Part shown: positions 30,992 through 39,654 of the stretch, one piece after another
How the letters are laid out: each line of letters opens with the position of its first letter
Numbering within the stretch: position 1 is the stretch's first letter
Source: Pseudomonas marginalis
Lineage (GTDB): Bacteria; Pseudomonadota; Gammaproteobacteria; Pseudomonadales; Pseudomonadaceae
DNA length: 64,000 nt
Assembly: GCF_001645105.1 (NCBI RefSeq)
Contig: NZ_LKEG01000027.1
Span: 34,420-98,419, forward strand
Direction of reading: 5' to 3'
Made by a program: the position numbers and the translations under genes
The notes under the pieces: model-generated
Told to the model about the DNA's origin: nothing
Database searches by the model: none
Seen by the model: the letters and a program-made list of their open reading frames with translations, nothing else

Positions 30992-31867
30992 ATGCACAAC
31001 CCAACCTGCCCCGACTGGGCCGAAGCCCTGCTCAACGGCTTCAGCCAGATCTTCCTGCAACGCCATCCCCTGTGTGGCCTGCTGTGCCTGCTCGCCATCC
31101 TGATCGGCGCACCGGCCCTGCTGGGCGGGGCGCTGCTCGGTGGCGTGGCGGGCTTGCTCACGGCCCAGCGCCGGGGCTATCCCAAGGTTGAACGCCAGGC
31201 CGGGCTTTATAGCTATAACGGTGTGCTGCTGGGTGTGTTGATCAGCCAGCACTTCGCCTGGTCGGCGTTGTTGCCGCCGCTGATCCTGGCGTGCGGCGGC
31301 TTGAGTGCGATCCTGACGCGGCACTGGTTGAAACACGCCAGCCAGCCCGATGACTTGCCGGCCTATACCGCACCTTTTGTCGGCCTGGGCTGGTTACTGC
31401 TGGGCACGGTACCGCCGAGCACGTTTGCCGTGACCGAGTCGGACACCCTGGCCGTGCTCACCGCGCCCTTCACCGGCCTGGCGCAAATCATGCTGCTGGA
31501 TCAGCCGGTGGCCGGTGCCTCGATTGCACTGGGCCTGTGGCTGGCCAACCGACGCGCCTGCGTATGGGCCCTGATCGGCGCCAGTGCCGGCATGCTGATC
31601 GCGCTGTGGCTGCAGGAACCCGCCAGCGCCCTCCTCGGCCTGCACGGCTATAACCCGGCGTTGGCTGCCGTGGCACTGAGCCAAGTGCGTCGCCAACCCT
31701 GGCTGCCGCTGCTCGGCCTCCTGCTGGCGATCCTCCTCACGCCAGGCTTTGCCGCCCTGCACCTGCCCGCGCTGACCGCACCGTTCATCCTCGCCTGCTG
31801 GCTGGTGCGCGCAGGCGCCCGAGTGCTGCGCAAACCCCGCATGGACAGGCCCTTCGAATCCCCCTAG
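30992..31867 (+). CDS. Urea transporter
   Basis: 291 aa, very hydrophobic, about ten membrane segments in two homologous halves. The pattern GLYSYNGVLLGV in half one and LHGYNPALAAVAL in half two is typical of the UT/Yut urea channel family. No urease gene is nearby. It follows pyk by 34 bases and might be read through from it. Confidence 0.88.
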   Translation: MHNPTCPDWAEALLNGFSQIFLQRHPLCGLLCLLAILIGAPALLGGALLGGVAGLLTAQRRGYPKVERQAGLYSYNGVLLGVLISQHFAWSALLPPLILACGGLSAILTRHWLKHASQPDDLPAYTAPFVGLGWLLLGTVPPSTFAVTESDTLAVLTAPFTGLAQIMLLDQPVAGASIALGLWLANRRACVWALIGASAGMLIALWLQEPASALLGLHGYNPALAAVALSQVRRQPWLPLLGLLLAILLTPGFAALHLPALTAPFILACWLVRAGARVLRKPRMDRPFESP

Positions 31868-31898
31868 GCTTGCTCGATATTCGATTCGGGCGGGATTT

Positions 31899-32723
31899 AT
31901 GGACAGCAACAACGACTGGCGCCAGCGGCTCTACGTCATGGTTTTTCAAAGTGACACGGTCGCCGGGCGGCGCTTTGACGGCATCCTGCTGTTGATCATC
32001 CTCGCCAGCCTGGTGATCGTGATGCTCGACAGCATCGACCAGATACACCAGAACTATGCCGATGTGCTGGCCTACATCGAGTGGGGCTTCACGCTGATCT
32101 TCCTGATCGAGTACGGGTTGCGCCTGTATTGCTCGCCCAAGCCGTTACGCTATGCCTTCAGCTTTTATGGGTTGGTGGATTTGCTGGCGATCGTGCCCGG
32201 CATCCTTGCGCTGTATTACAGCGACGCGCAGTACCTGCTGATCATCCGCATCATCCGCATGCTGCGAATCTTCCGCGTGCTCAAGCTCAGCCCCTACCTC
32301 AAGCAAGCCAATTACCTGATGGCGGCGCTGCGCGGCAGCAAGCAGAAGATCGTGGTGTTCCTGGTCAGCGTGTGCACCCTGGTGACGGTGTTCGGCACCT
32401 TGATGTACGTGATCGAAGGCCCGGAACACGGCTTTACCAGCATCCCGAAAGGCATCTACTGGGCCATCGTCACGCTGACCACCGTGGGCTTTGGCGATAT
32501 CGTGCCGAAGACGCCGCTGGGCCAGGTGATTTCGTCGCTGGTGATGATCACCGGTTATTCGATCATTGCCGTGCCCACCGGTATTTTCACCGCCGAACTG
32601 GCCAGTGCCATGCGCGGTGAACAACTGCAAACCGACTGCCCGGTGTGCAAGAAAAACAGCCATGAGCCTAACGCGGCCTTTTGCTCGCGCTGTGGCAATG
32701 CGCTTTTTAAGAAAGTGGAATAA
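31899..32723 (+). CDS. Voltage-gated-type cation (K+) channel with a C-terminal zinc ribbon
   Basis: 274 aa. Six membrane helices include an S4-like segment with arginines (IRIIRMLRIFRVLKLS) and a pore with the potassium filter TTVGFGD. The cytoplasmic tail ends in a CxxC-x(n)-CxxC zinc ribbon (CPVCKK ... FCSRCGNALF), uncommon for a compact prokaryotic K+ channel. It may sense metal or redox state or assist assembly. Confidence 0.9.
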   Translation: MDSNNDWRQRLYVMVFQSDTVAGRRFDGILLLIILASLVIVMLDSIDQIHQNYADVLAYIEWGFTLIFLIEYGLRLYCSPKPLRYAFSFYGLVDLLAIVPGILALYYSDAQYLLIIRIIRMLRIFRVLKLSPYLKQANYLMAALRGSKQKIVVFLVSVCTLVTVFGTLMYVIEGPEHGFTSIPKGIYWAIVTLTTVGFGDIVPKTPLGQVISSLVMITGYSIIAVPTGIFTAELASAMRGEQLQTDCPVCKKNSHEPNAAFCSRCGNALFKKVE

Positions 32724-32828
32724 GCAAAGTGCGTTTTAATCTTTAAACGTCTATGCGGCGCCAGCTATAGTCGCTGGCAAATTGCCCTCACTCAATCGAC
32801 AACCTTCTCGAACAACAAGGAATGAGCA

Positions 32829-33833
32829 GTGAAAAAACTCGTTAGCGCCTCTCTCCTGGCCGCCGGCCTTGCCCTGGCGGGCGCCGTCCAGGCTGCCCCC
32901 GTCACACTGCTCAACGTCTCGTACGACGTAATGCGCGACTTCTACAAGGACTACAACGCCGCCTTCCAGAAACATTGGGAAGCCGAGCACCCGAACGACA
33001 AGCTGACCTTGCAGATGTCCTTCGGCGGCTCCAGCAAACAAGCGCGCTCGGTGATCGACGGCCTGCCGGCTGACGTGATCACCATGAACATGGCCACCGA
33101 CATCAATGCCCTGGTCGACAACGGCAAACTGGTGCCGGACAACTGGGTCACCCGCCTGCCGAACAACAGCGCGCCGTTCACCTCGGCCACCGTGTTTATC
33201 GTGCGCAAAGGCAACCCCAAAGCCCTGAAAGACTGGCCGGACCTGCTCAAGGATGGCGTGCAGGTGATCGTGCCCAACCCGAAAACCTCGGGTAACGGCC
33301 GCTACACCTACCTGTCGGCCTGGGGCTATGTGCTCAAGAACGGCGGCGACGAAAACAAAGCCAAGGCGTTTGTCGGCAAACTGTTCAAACAGGCCCCTGT
33401 GCTGGACACCGGTGGCCGTGCCGCCACCACGACCTTCATGACCAACCAGATCGGCGACGTGCTGGTGACCTTCGAGAACGAAGCCGAGATGATCGCCCGT
33501 GAATTCGGGCGTGATCAGTTCGAAGTGATCTACCCAAGCGTCTCCGCCGAAGCCGAGCCGCCGGTGTCGGTGGTCGACAAAGTGGTCGAGAAGAAAGGCA
33601 CCCGCGTGGCCGCCGAAGACTACCTGAAGTACCTGTGGTCGCCGGAAGGCCAGGAAATCGCCGCCAACAACTACCTGCGTCCGCGTGATCCGAAAGTACT
33701 GGCCAAGTACACCGACCGCTTCCCGAAAGTCGACTTCCTGTCGGTGGAGAAGACCTTTGGTGACTGGCGCACGGTGCAGAAGACTCACTTCAATGATGGC
33801 GGCGTTTTCGACCAGATCTACAGCGGCCAGTAA
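32829..33833 (+). CDS. sbp: Sulfate-binding periplasmic protein
   Basis: 334 aa with a signal peptide ending at AGAVQA (residue 23). Family features include LNVSYDVMRDFYKDYN, SFGGSSKQARSVIDGL and NPKTSGNGRYTYL. It supplies sulfate or thiosulfate to the CysTWA transporter, whose other genes are not adjacent. A possible -10 TATAGT lies at 32766. Confidence 0.93.
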   Translation: MKKLVSASLLAAGLALAGAVQAAPVTLLNVSYDVMRDFYKDYNAAFQKHWEAEHPNDKLTLQMSFGGSSKQARSVIDGLPADVITMNMATDINALVDNGKLVPDNWVTRLPNNSAPFTSATVFIVRKGNPKALKDWPDLLKDGVQVIVPNPKTSGNGRYTYLSAWGYVLKNGGDENKAKAFVGKLFKQAPVLDTGGRAATTTFMTNQIGDVLVTFENEAEMIAREFGRDQFEVIYPSVSAEAEPPVSVVDKVVEKKGTRVAAEDYLKYLWSPEGQEIAANNYLRPRDPKVLAKYTDRFPKVDFLSVEKTFGDWRTVQKTHFNDGGVFDQIYSGQ

Positions 33834-33839
33834 TTGATA

Positions 33840-33933
33840 AATGTGGGAGGGGGCTTGCCCCCGATGGCGGTATATCAGCTGGTTTATCCGTTGGCTGACA
33901 CACTGCTATCGGGGGCAAGCCCCCTCCCACATT
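33840..33933. repeat. REPIN, GGGGGCTTGCCCCC class
   Basis: Inverted arms AAATGTGGGAGGGGGCTTGC and GCAAGCCCCCTCCCACATTT around a spacer, between convergent sbp and the periplasmic protein gene. Confidence 0.92.
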
Positions 33934-33951
33934 TGGCTTTGTGTTTGGCCG

Positions 33952-34566
33952 CTACATCGGTGGTGTGATGCCACCCTTGCCGGCTGAGATGGCTTGGGCC
34001 GTGATAGTCCCATCCGCCCCCTGCGCCGCAAACAACACCACCTTCACGCCCGCCTTGAGCAAACTGCGATCCCCCGGCTCCAGGTTGACGATCGGCACAT
34101 CCTCCGGCACTACGATCTTCTGTTCGCCGCCTTTGTATTTCACGGTCAACGTCCGCCCGTTGCTGACCACCAGGTCGCCGACGGTGCCGTTGGTCATGCT
34201 GCTGCCTTCTTTCAGATCAAACGCGCGATGCCCGTCGCCCGTACCGGCCATGGCCGGGGGGAACACGTGCACTTCCAGCGCGGTCAGGCTGCCGTCGGCA
34301 TTGGGCATGGCGGCGGAGCCGATGTAGCTGCCGGGCTTGATCTCATCGATCTTGGCCAGGGTGACCGCGCGCACCTGGGTGGCCGGGGTGAGGTGCACGA
34401 TGACGTCCTCGCCGCTGTTGACCTTGACGTGCATCGCATCGCCCTCCATCGCCGTAATGGCGCCGCGCACACCCACTCGTGGGGCATCGGCAGCCTGGGC
34501 AAGACCAACGGCCATGGCGGCGGCAAGCGTGGAAGCCAGGAGCATCTTGTTCAACGTGATTTTCAT
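33952..34566 (-). CDS. Periplasmic protein of unknown function, beta-rich repeats
   Basis: 204 aa. Signal peptide MKITLNKML... ends at GLAQA|AD (about residue 26). The mature part has repeated short beta segments such as VRGAITAMEGDAMHVKV and VVSNGRTLTVKYKGGEQKIVVP, reminiscent of DUF5666/OB-like metal-linked periplasmic domains. Function not recognised. ATG 34566 gives the signal peptide; the longer frame would bury it. Confidence 0.75.
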   Translation of the reverse strand: MKITLNKMLLASTLAAAMAVGLAQAADAPRVGVRGAITAMEGDAMHVKVNSGEDVIVHLTPATQVRAVTLAKIDEIKPGSYIGSAAMPNADGSLTALEVHVFPPAMAGTGDGHRAFDLKEGSSMTNGTVGDLVVSNGRTLTVKYKGGEQKIVVPEDVPIVNLEPGDRSLLKAGVKVVLFAAQGADGTITAQAISAGKGGITPPM

Positions 34567-34742
34567 GACAGTCAATTTCCTGTTTCGGCAGTTGTGCCTG
34601 AATGTATCATCAGGCCTCGCGCAGAAAGTTAACGATTCACTCATCATTACCGGGCATGAGTGTTATCACTGCCGACGGCCTACCCCGGCTACGGTGTTGT
34701 CTTTAGGCTCGCCCCACTTTCCTTCGCTTTTATGAGAACACC

Positions 34743-35939
34743 ATGAACGCTACTTCCCACGCTACAACCACCATGACCCGGAGCATGGTGATGCTGTTTG
34801 CGTTTTGCTGCGGCGCGATCGTCGCCAACATCTACTACGCGCAACCGATCATCGAGCTGATCGCACCGGACATCGGCCTCACGCCCGCCATGGCCAGCCT
34901 GATCGTCTCGCTGACGCAAATCGGCTACGCCCTGGGCCTGTTTTTCCTGGTGCCGTTGGGTGATCTGCTGGAAAACCGCAAGCTGATGATCGCCACCACC
35001 GTACTCGCTATCGCCAGCCTGTTGGGGGCAGCGGTCACCGAGCAGCCGAACCTGTTCCTGCTGGTGTCGCTGTTGATCGGTTTCAGTTCGGTGTCGGTGC
35101 AAATCCTGATTCCGCTGGCCGCGCACCTGGCGCCAGCCGAGTCCCGTGGCCGGGTGGTCGGCAGCATCATGGGCGGGCTGTTGCTCGGTATCCTGCTGGC
35201 TCGGCCGGTGTCCAGCGTAGTGGCGGACCACTTCGGCTGGCGCGCGATGTTCATGGCGGCGGCGGCGTTGATGGCGTTTATCAGCGTGGTGCTGCTGATC
35301 ACCATCCCCAAGCGCCAACCCGACCACAGCGCCAGCTACGGCCAACTGCTGCGCTCCCTCGGCACCTTGCTGCGTGAGCAACCGGTACTGCGCCAACGCG
35401 CGTTTTACCAGGGTTGCATGTTCGCCACCTTCAGCCTGTTCTGGACCGCCGCCCCACTGGAACTGGCGCGCAATCACGGCCTGAGCCAAAGCGAGATCGC
35501 GCTGTTTGCCTTGGTCGGTGCACTGGGTGCCATCGCCGCGCCTATCGCCGGGCGCCTGGCCGATGCCGGTCATACCCACCGCGCTTCGCTGTTGGCCATG
35601 CTGTTCGCCGCGCTGAGCTTCCTGCCGGCCTTCGTGCACCCGCTGTACAGCGTGATCGGCCTGGCGGTGACCGGTGTGGTCCTGGATTTCTGCGTGCAGA
35701 TGAACATGGTGCTCGGCCAGCGTGCCATCTACGCCCTCGACGCTAACAGCCGCAGCCGCTTGAATGCGCTGTACATGACCAGCATCTTCATCGGCGGCGC
35801 CTTCGGCTCAGCCATTGCCAGCAGCGTGTATGAACACGGCGGCTGGCTGGGCGTGATGCTGGTGGGCAGTGCATTCCCGTTGGTGGCGTTGCTGCGGTTC
35901 CTGAGTGCTTCGCGCCAGGGCACGGCCGCCACCGCTTGA
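34743..35939 (+). CDS. MFS transporter (efflux type)
   Basis: 398 aa with about 12 membrane helices. Features of the drug:H+ antiporter-like MFS group include NIYYAQPIIELIAPDIG, LVPLGDLLENRKLMI (loop 2-3 motif) and SRGRVVGSIMGG. The substrate is not predictable. It converges on the serralysin gene with only nine bases between stops. Confidence 0.88.
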   Translation: MNATSHATTTMTRSMVMLFAFCCGAIVANIYYAQPIIELIAPDIGLTPAMASLIVSLTQIGYALGLFFLVPLGDLLENRKLMIATTVLAIASLLGAAVTEQPNLFLLVSLLIGFSSVSVQILIPLAAHLAPAESRGRVVGSIMGGLLLGILLARPVSSVVADHFGWRAMFMAAAALMAFISVVLLITIPKRQPDHSASYGQLLRSLGTLLREQPVLRQRAFYQGCMFATFSLFWTAAPLELARNHGLSQSEIALFALVGALGAIAAPIAGRLADAGHTHRASLLAMLFAALSFLPAFVHPLYSVIGLAVTGVVLDFCVQMNMVLGQRAIYALDANSRSRLNALYMTSIFIGGAFGSAIASSVYEHGGWLGVMLVGSAFPLVALLRFLSASRQGTAATA

Positions 35940-35948
35940 GTGGTGGAA

Positions 35949-37481
35949 TCAGGGCAGTTTTTTTCCAGCGGATGCCTGGCCGGACGACGACGTTAGCAGG
36001 CTCAGCAACTGCGAGAAGATCGCTAGCAATGTGACGACAAAGATGTGGATCACGCCAGCGGTACTGTCCTGCTTTTTATCCGGCAAGGGCGCGGGAGTGG
36101 GGGCAGGCGCTGGGACAGGCGCCGGTGTGGGAGCAGGCGCCGGCTTGGGCAAGGGTGAGACCTCCGGTGCCTGGCCGTCCCACCGCACATCGGCCGGTTT
36201 GATCTCGCCCTTACTCTTGACCAACAAGTTCGCAGTGCCGGTTCCTTTCAGGTCAATGGCCAGGCTTGACTGGCCCGTATTGGCATCCTGCTTAAGCACT
36301 GCCTCACCTGCTCGCCCAGTGAACCGATCGGTAAATACCAGGCCACGGACACCCGCTTCCTTCAACGCACCCGACACGTCGATTTTATCGGTACCGCTGG
36401 TGAAATCCTCGATCATGTCAGGCTGGTCCGGCGTGGAGTCACTGGCCTTGTCGTAGACAAAGGTATCCGCGCCACCCCCGCCTCTCAGGGTATCAGCCCC
36501 CCCACCGCCCTTGAGCCGATTAGCGGCATCATTCCCCGAGAGCGTGTCCCGGCCGGCGCCGCCCATTGCGTTTTCAATCGTGCAGCCCTTGGCAATCGAC
36601 ACATTGCCCTTCAACCCGCCCACATCGGAAAACGATTCGGCGTTCAGGTCGATGTTCTGGTCCTGGGCAAACCCGGAGAAATCCATCGTGTCGACACCCC
36701 CGCCGTCCCACACACAGAAGACCGGTTTGTCCGTGGCGCTTTTGAGGCTCAACGCCTCCCTTTCGGTATTGGAATTGAAGCCATAGGTGGTGTCGGTGTT
36801 ACGGGTTTGATGGTTGGCACCGTACAGGCGTTGTGCTGCGGCGATATCGTCCATCATCGGCGCGGACGGTCTCTGGTCCTTGAAGTCATGGCCCTTCTGA
36901 TTTTTCTCCGAAAAGTAACTCATGACAGTGCGCGCATGCGTATCCCCTGCGTAGGTCGCGCCAGTCTGGTAATTGGGGTTACCGCCGTTGTAGTCACCCG
37001 GATGATGCAGACCGATGGCGTGGCCTATCTCATGAATGGCAGTCAGCGAAAAGTGACTGCCCAATGCGGCTGAGCTGTTCCCGCCCTGTGTGCCAAGCGT
37101 GGCCGTGGTGTGAGAAGTGGTACGGTTCGGAGAGGTCGAGACACCACGATCGCTGCGTGGATTGTTGCGCACGTTGAGCGTGCCGTCCGAGCCGCCTGAC
37201 TGCTCGCGAAAGTTGATATTGGCGACATCCTGCCAAGACTGCAGCGCCTGGCGAACGCGTTGCTGCTGCGGTTGAGTGAAACTGTTGTCTACCGTGTAAT
37301 GCACATCGACGGTCGAATCATCATTACGGTCATGAAAGCGCAGGTTTTCCCGCGAGAGTTGTTTGGCTGCCTGGTCCGTTGTGTAAGCGGGCTTATTTCC
37401 AGCCCCCGCACCAAACGGGCCGGGGTCCGATACCGGCAGGTTATTAAGAGGACTCCTACTGCGCAGGTCATAGTTATTCAT
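35949..37481 (-). CDS. Serralysin-like metalloprotease with Pro/Ala linker and hydrophobic C-tail
   Basis: 510 aa. M10B catalytic domain (about 30-225): zinc motif HEIGHAIGLHHP with H150, E151, H154, H160, and Met-turn M187/Y189 in VMSYF. The C-terminal serralysin module (about 230-432) includes RTX-like GGAGRDTLSG, GGGGADTLRG and GGGGADTFVY. A Pro/Ala/Thr linker (444-466) then leads to a hydrophobic helix (about 476-498) and a short basic end. Classical serralysins stop at a DIVV-type type I secretion signal; here the matching point reads ADVR and continues. No aprDEF or inhibitor gene is nearby. Confidence 0.88.
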   Translation of the reverse strand: MNNYDLRSRSPLNNLPVSDPGPFGAGAGNKPAYTTDQAAKQLSRENLRFHDRNDDSTVDVHYTVDNSFTQPQQQRVRQALQSWQDVANINFREQSGGSDGTLNVRNNPRSDRGVSTSPNRTTSHTTATLGTQGGNSSAALGSHFSLTAIHEIGHAIGLHHPGDYNGGNPNYQTGATYAGDTHARTVMSYFSEKNQKGHDFKDQRPSAPMMDDIAAAQRLYGANHQTRNTDTTYGFNSNTEREALSLKSATDKPVFCVWDGGGVDTMDFSGFAQDQNIDLNAESFSDVGGLKGNVSIAKGCTIENAMGGAGRDTLSGNDAANRLKGGGGADTLRGGGGADTFVYDKASDSTPDQPDMIEDFTSGTDKIDVSGALKEAGVRGLVFTDRFTGRAGEAVLKQDANTGQSSLAIDLKGTGTANLLVKSKGEIKPADVRWDGQAPEVSPLPKPAPAPTPAPVPAPAPTPAPLPDKKQDSTAGVIHIFVVTLLAIFSQLLSLLTSSSGQASAGKKLP

Positions 37482-37870
37482 TGTGCGGCGCCTTTAGTGT
37501 GAATAAAAAGAGCCGAATCAAGCCATTTCGGCGTTCGAGTAACCCAGAACGCCGGCCAACCGACCGTTGACCCGCCGTTCTGGAGATACGCTCGCACGCT
37601 GAAAAACTGGATACCAACGTAGATGTGGTTCTAACCGCAACACCTGCGCGGTTCGACATACGCGGCGATATAACTAAGCATTCATTTGCAATTTAAACAC
37701 TCGACAACACAACAACCTGAACGGCATCACGTTGTTTTCGCAGGGAAAAAACAAGATCTAAAAAAACAGGTGTTGTTCAAGTACGCGGTTTTCCGAAGGG
37801 TGAGGACATACCTGTTCAACGTTCTTCAAGGCATCCCAAACGGCGCCGGTGGCCGCAGTCGGTGCCCCGT
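37482..37870. other. Intergenic region, no supported gene
   Basis: 389 bases between the first serralysin gene and hicB. It carries the serralysin promoter region. A 87-codon rightward reading frame (37686-37949) crosses into hicB antisense, has no good start and no recognisable motif, so it is not called. Confidence 0.5.
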
Positions 37871-38275
37871 TCAAGACCGCACCAATTTCTCAAGCGCGGC
37901 ATCGGCCAGGAATGAAGAACGGCTTTTGACCTTGTGCTCGCGCACATAACGGTCGATACGCTGGATGACATAACCGGGCAAGGTCACATTGACCTTCTCG
38001 GTCTTGCCCAAGTAGGGCGTGACGTCCAGCTCCAACATGCCCCAGCCCATTTCGGCGTAGTCTTCGTTCGCGTGATGATGGGCCACCGACGTTGGCATCG
38101 GAATCACCCCGCCCTCTGCGGCGATCTCTTGCAGCATGATGTGTGCGACTTCCACGGCGGCGTTGTAGGCCTCTTCAAAACTGTCCCCGGCGGTGACTGC
38201 GCCTGGGATATCGGGGATCTGGATACCGGTGGCGGTGAAGTCATCGCCCCATTCGATACAGATTGGGTATTGCAT
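37871..38275 (-). CDS. hicB: HicB-family antitoxin
   Basis: 134 aa. The N-terminal HicB partial-RNase-H-like domain has FTATGIQIPDIPGAVTAGDSFEEAYNA. The C-terminal part (about 95-134) is a ribbon-helix-helix DNA-binding domain, VNVTLPGYVIQRIDRYVRE. It neutralises HicA and represses the operon. It lies 11 bases downstream of hicA. The TAG/TGA context and lower GC match the accessory character of this segment. Confidence 0.93.
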   Translation of the reverse strand: MQYPICIEWGDDFTATGIQIPDIPGAVTAGDSFEEAYNAAVEVAHIMLQEIAAEGGVIPMPTSVAHHHANEDYAEMGWGMLELDVTPYLGKTEKVNVTLPGYVIQRIDRYVREHKVKSRSSFLADAALEKLVRS

Positions 38276-38286
38276 GAATGCTCTCC

Positions 38287-38475
38287 TTAAAACTGAAACA
38301 AACCGGCGCGTTTCCTGATGCTTCTGACGGTGCCCAGCGGCAGGTCCTTCTTGGGATGCGGCACCGGAAGGGTGTACGGGTTATAGCGATGGGTAAAAAT
38401 ATGATGACTGCCGGTGACCCGATCCAATACCCAACCTGCCTCTTGCAGTTCCTTGATCAATAACCTGCTTTGCAC
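38287..38475 (-). CDS. hicA: HicA-family mRNA interferase toxin
   Basis: 62 aa dsRBD-fold toxin. The catalytic-histidine motif TGSHHIFTH and the conserved PVPHPKKDLPLGTVRSI segment are intact, so it should be active. It precedes hicB, the usual toxin-first order. HicA cleaves mRNA and tmRNA when HicB is lost. Confidence 0.93.
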   Translation of the reverse strand: MQSRLLIKELQEAGWVLDRVTGSHHIFTHRYNPYTLPVPHPKKDLPLGTVRSIRKRAGLFQF

Positions 38476-38666
38476 CCCAGCCTCCTTGGCTTGGCCTGAA
38501 TAAAAGTAACCCTAGAGTTATCTTTACTCAAGCACAAAATACCCATCCCTGACTGACGGCTGTTTTACTGAATATTGAAAACCCGCCTGCTCAGGGCGGG
38601 AAACGCATGACAGCCGTCGTCCATCGCCTTAGGCTTGAGCGCCGCCACGCCAAGCAGGAACAGCCG

Positions 38667-39545
38667 ATGGACCGCCTCACCGCTATGGAAACCTTCGTCC
38701 ACGTGATCGAAACCGGTTCCTTCTCCGCTGCCGCCAAACGCCTGGGCATCGGTCAGCCCGCCGTCTCCAAAAGCATTGCGCAATTGGAAACGCGCCTGGC
38801 CGTGCGGTTGGTGCTGCGCTCCACGCGGGGCCTGACGCCCACCGAAGCAGGCCTGGTGTTTTTCGAGAAGGCCAAGCGCGCCATTGATGAAGCCAACGCC
38901 GCTGACGACGCTGCACGCGGCGCGGGAGCGGGGCTCTCCGGCAACTTGCGCATCAGCGCTCCGGTAACCTTCGCCCGGATGCACATCATTCCTCACCTGG
39001 GCCCCTTCCTGACGCAGTTCCCCGAGTTGAATGTGGACGTGGTGCTCGACGACCGTAGCCTCAACCTGGTCGAAGAAGGCATCGACGTCGCCCTGCGCAT
39101 GGGCAACCTGAATGACTCAAGCCTAACGGCGCGCAAGATCGGTGAATCGCCCTGCGTCATCCTGGGCACCCCGGCCTACTTCGAACGCTTCGGCGAGCCC
39201 GCCACCCCGGCGGATGTGCTGCAACACCAAGCCATCATCTACACCCGTGGCGAAGGCTCGCACTGGCGCTTTACCCAAGGCGACCAGGAATACCCCATCG
39301 TCGCCCATGGGCGCGTGCGCGTCACCGCGGCTGAGGGTGTACGTGCGGCGGTGTTGAGCCATTTGGGGCTGACGTTGTCGTCTACCTGGATGTTCGCGCC
39401 GGAGCTGGCCAGTGGCGAAGTGAAGACCGTGCTGGCCGATTGGAAGTTACCCGCGCGGGATTTATGGGCCGTGTACGCCACGGGCAGAATGGCGAGTGCC
39501 AAGGCACGGGCGTTTGTGGAGTATGTGGAAGGGTTACTGGTTTAG
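38667..39545 (+). CDS. LysR-family transcriptional regulator
   Basis: 292 aa. An N-terminal winged HTH (MDRLTAMETFVHVIETGS, then AAKRLGIGQPAVSKSI) is followed by a LysR substrate-binding domain (about 92-292). The start at 38667 matches the family; the frame opens 20 codons earlier without similarity. Targets are unknown; it converges with the large serralysin gene and is divergent from hicA, so either could be regulated. Confidence 0.92.
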   Translation: MDRLTAMETFVHVIETGSFSAAAKRLGIGQPAVSKSIAQLETRLAVRLVLRSTRGLTPTEAGLVFFEKAKRAIDEANAADDAARGAGAGLSGNLRISAPVTFARMHIIPHLGPFLTQFPELNVDVVLDDRSLNLVEEGIDVALRMGNLNDSSLTARKIGESPCVILGTPAYFERFGEPATPADVLQHQAIIYTRGEGSHWRFTQGDQEYPIVAHGRVRVTAAEGVRAAVLSHLGLTLSSTWMFAPELASGEVKTVLADWKLPARDLWAVYATGRMASAKARAFVEYVEGLLV

Positions 39546-39610
39546 AACCGTACCGTGAAACCGAGCCAGCTGGCCGGTGAATGACGTTCCAGTAAAAAGC
39601 CCGAGATCAC

Positions 39611-39643
39611 AAAAACCAGCCCCTTGGTTTAAAGCGGCTGGCT
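39611..39643 (-). terminator. Terminator of the large serralysin gene
   Basis: On the minus strand the stem CCAGCC / GGCTGG with a 14-base loop is followed by TTTTT, about 12 bases past the stop codon. Confidence 0.7.
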
Positions 39644-39654
39644 TCGATTGGACA

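Noticed and set aside
37686..37949. 87-codon rightward frame before hicB
   Set aside because: Runs into hicB antisense, lacks a ribosome-binding site and any motif.
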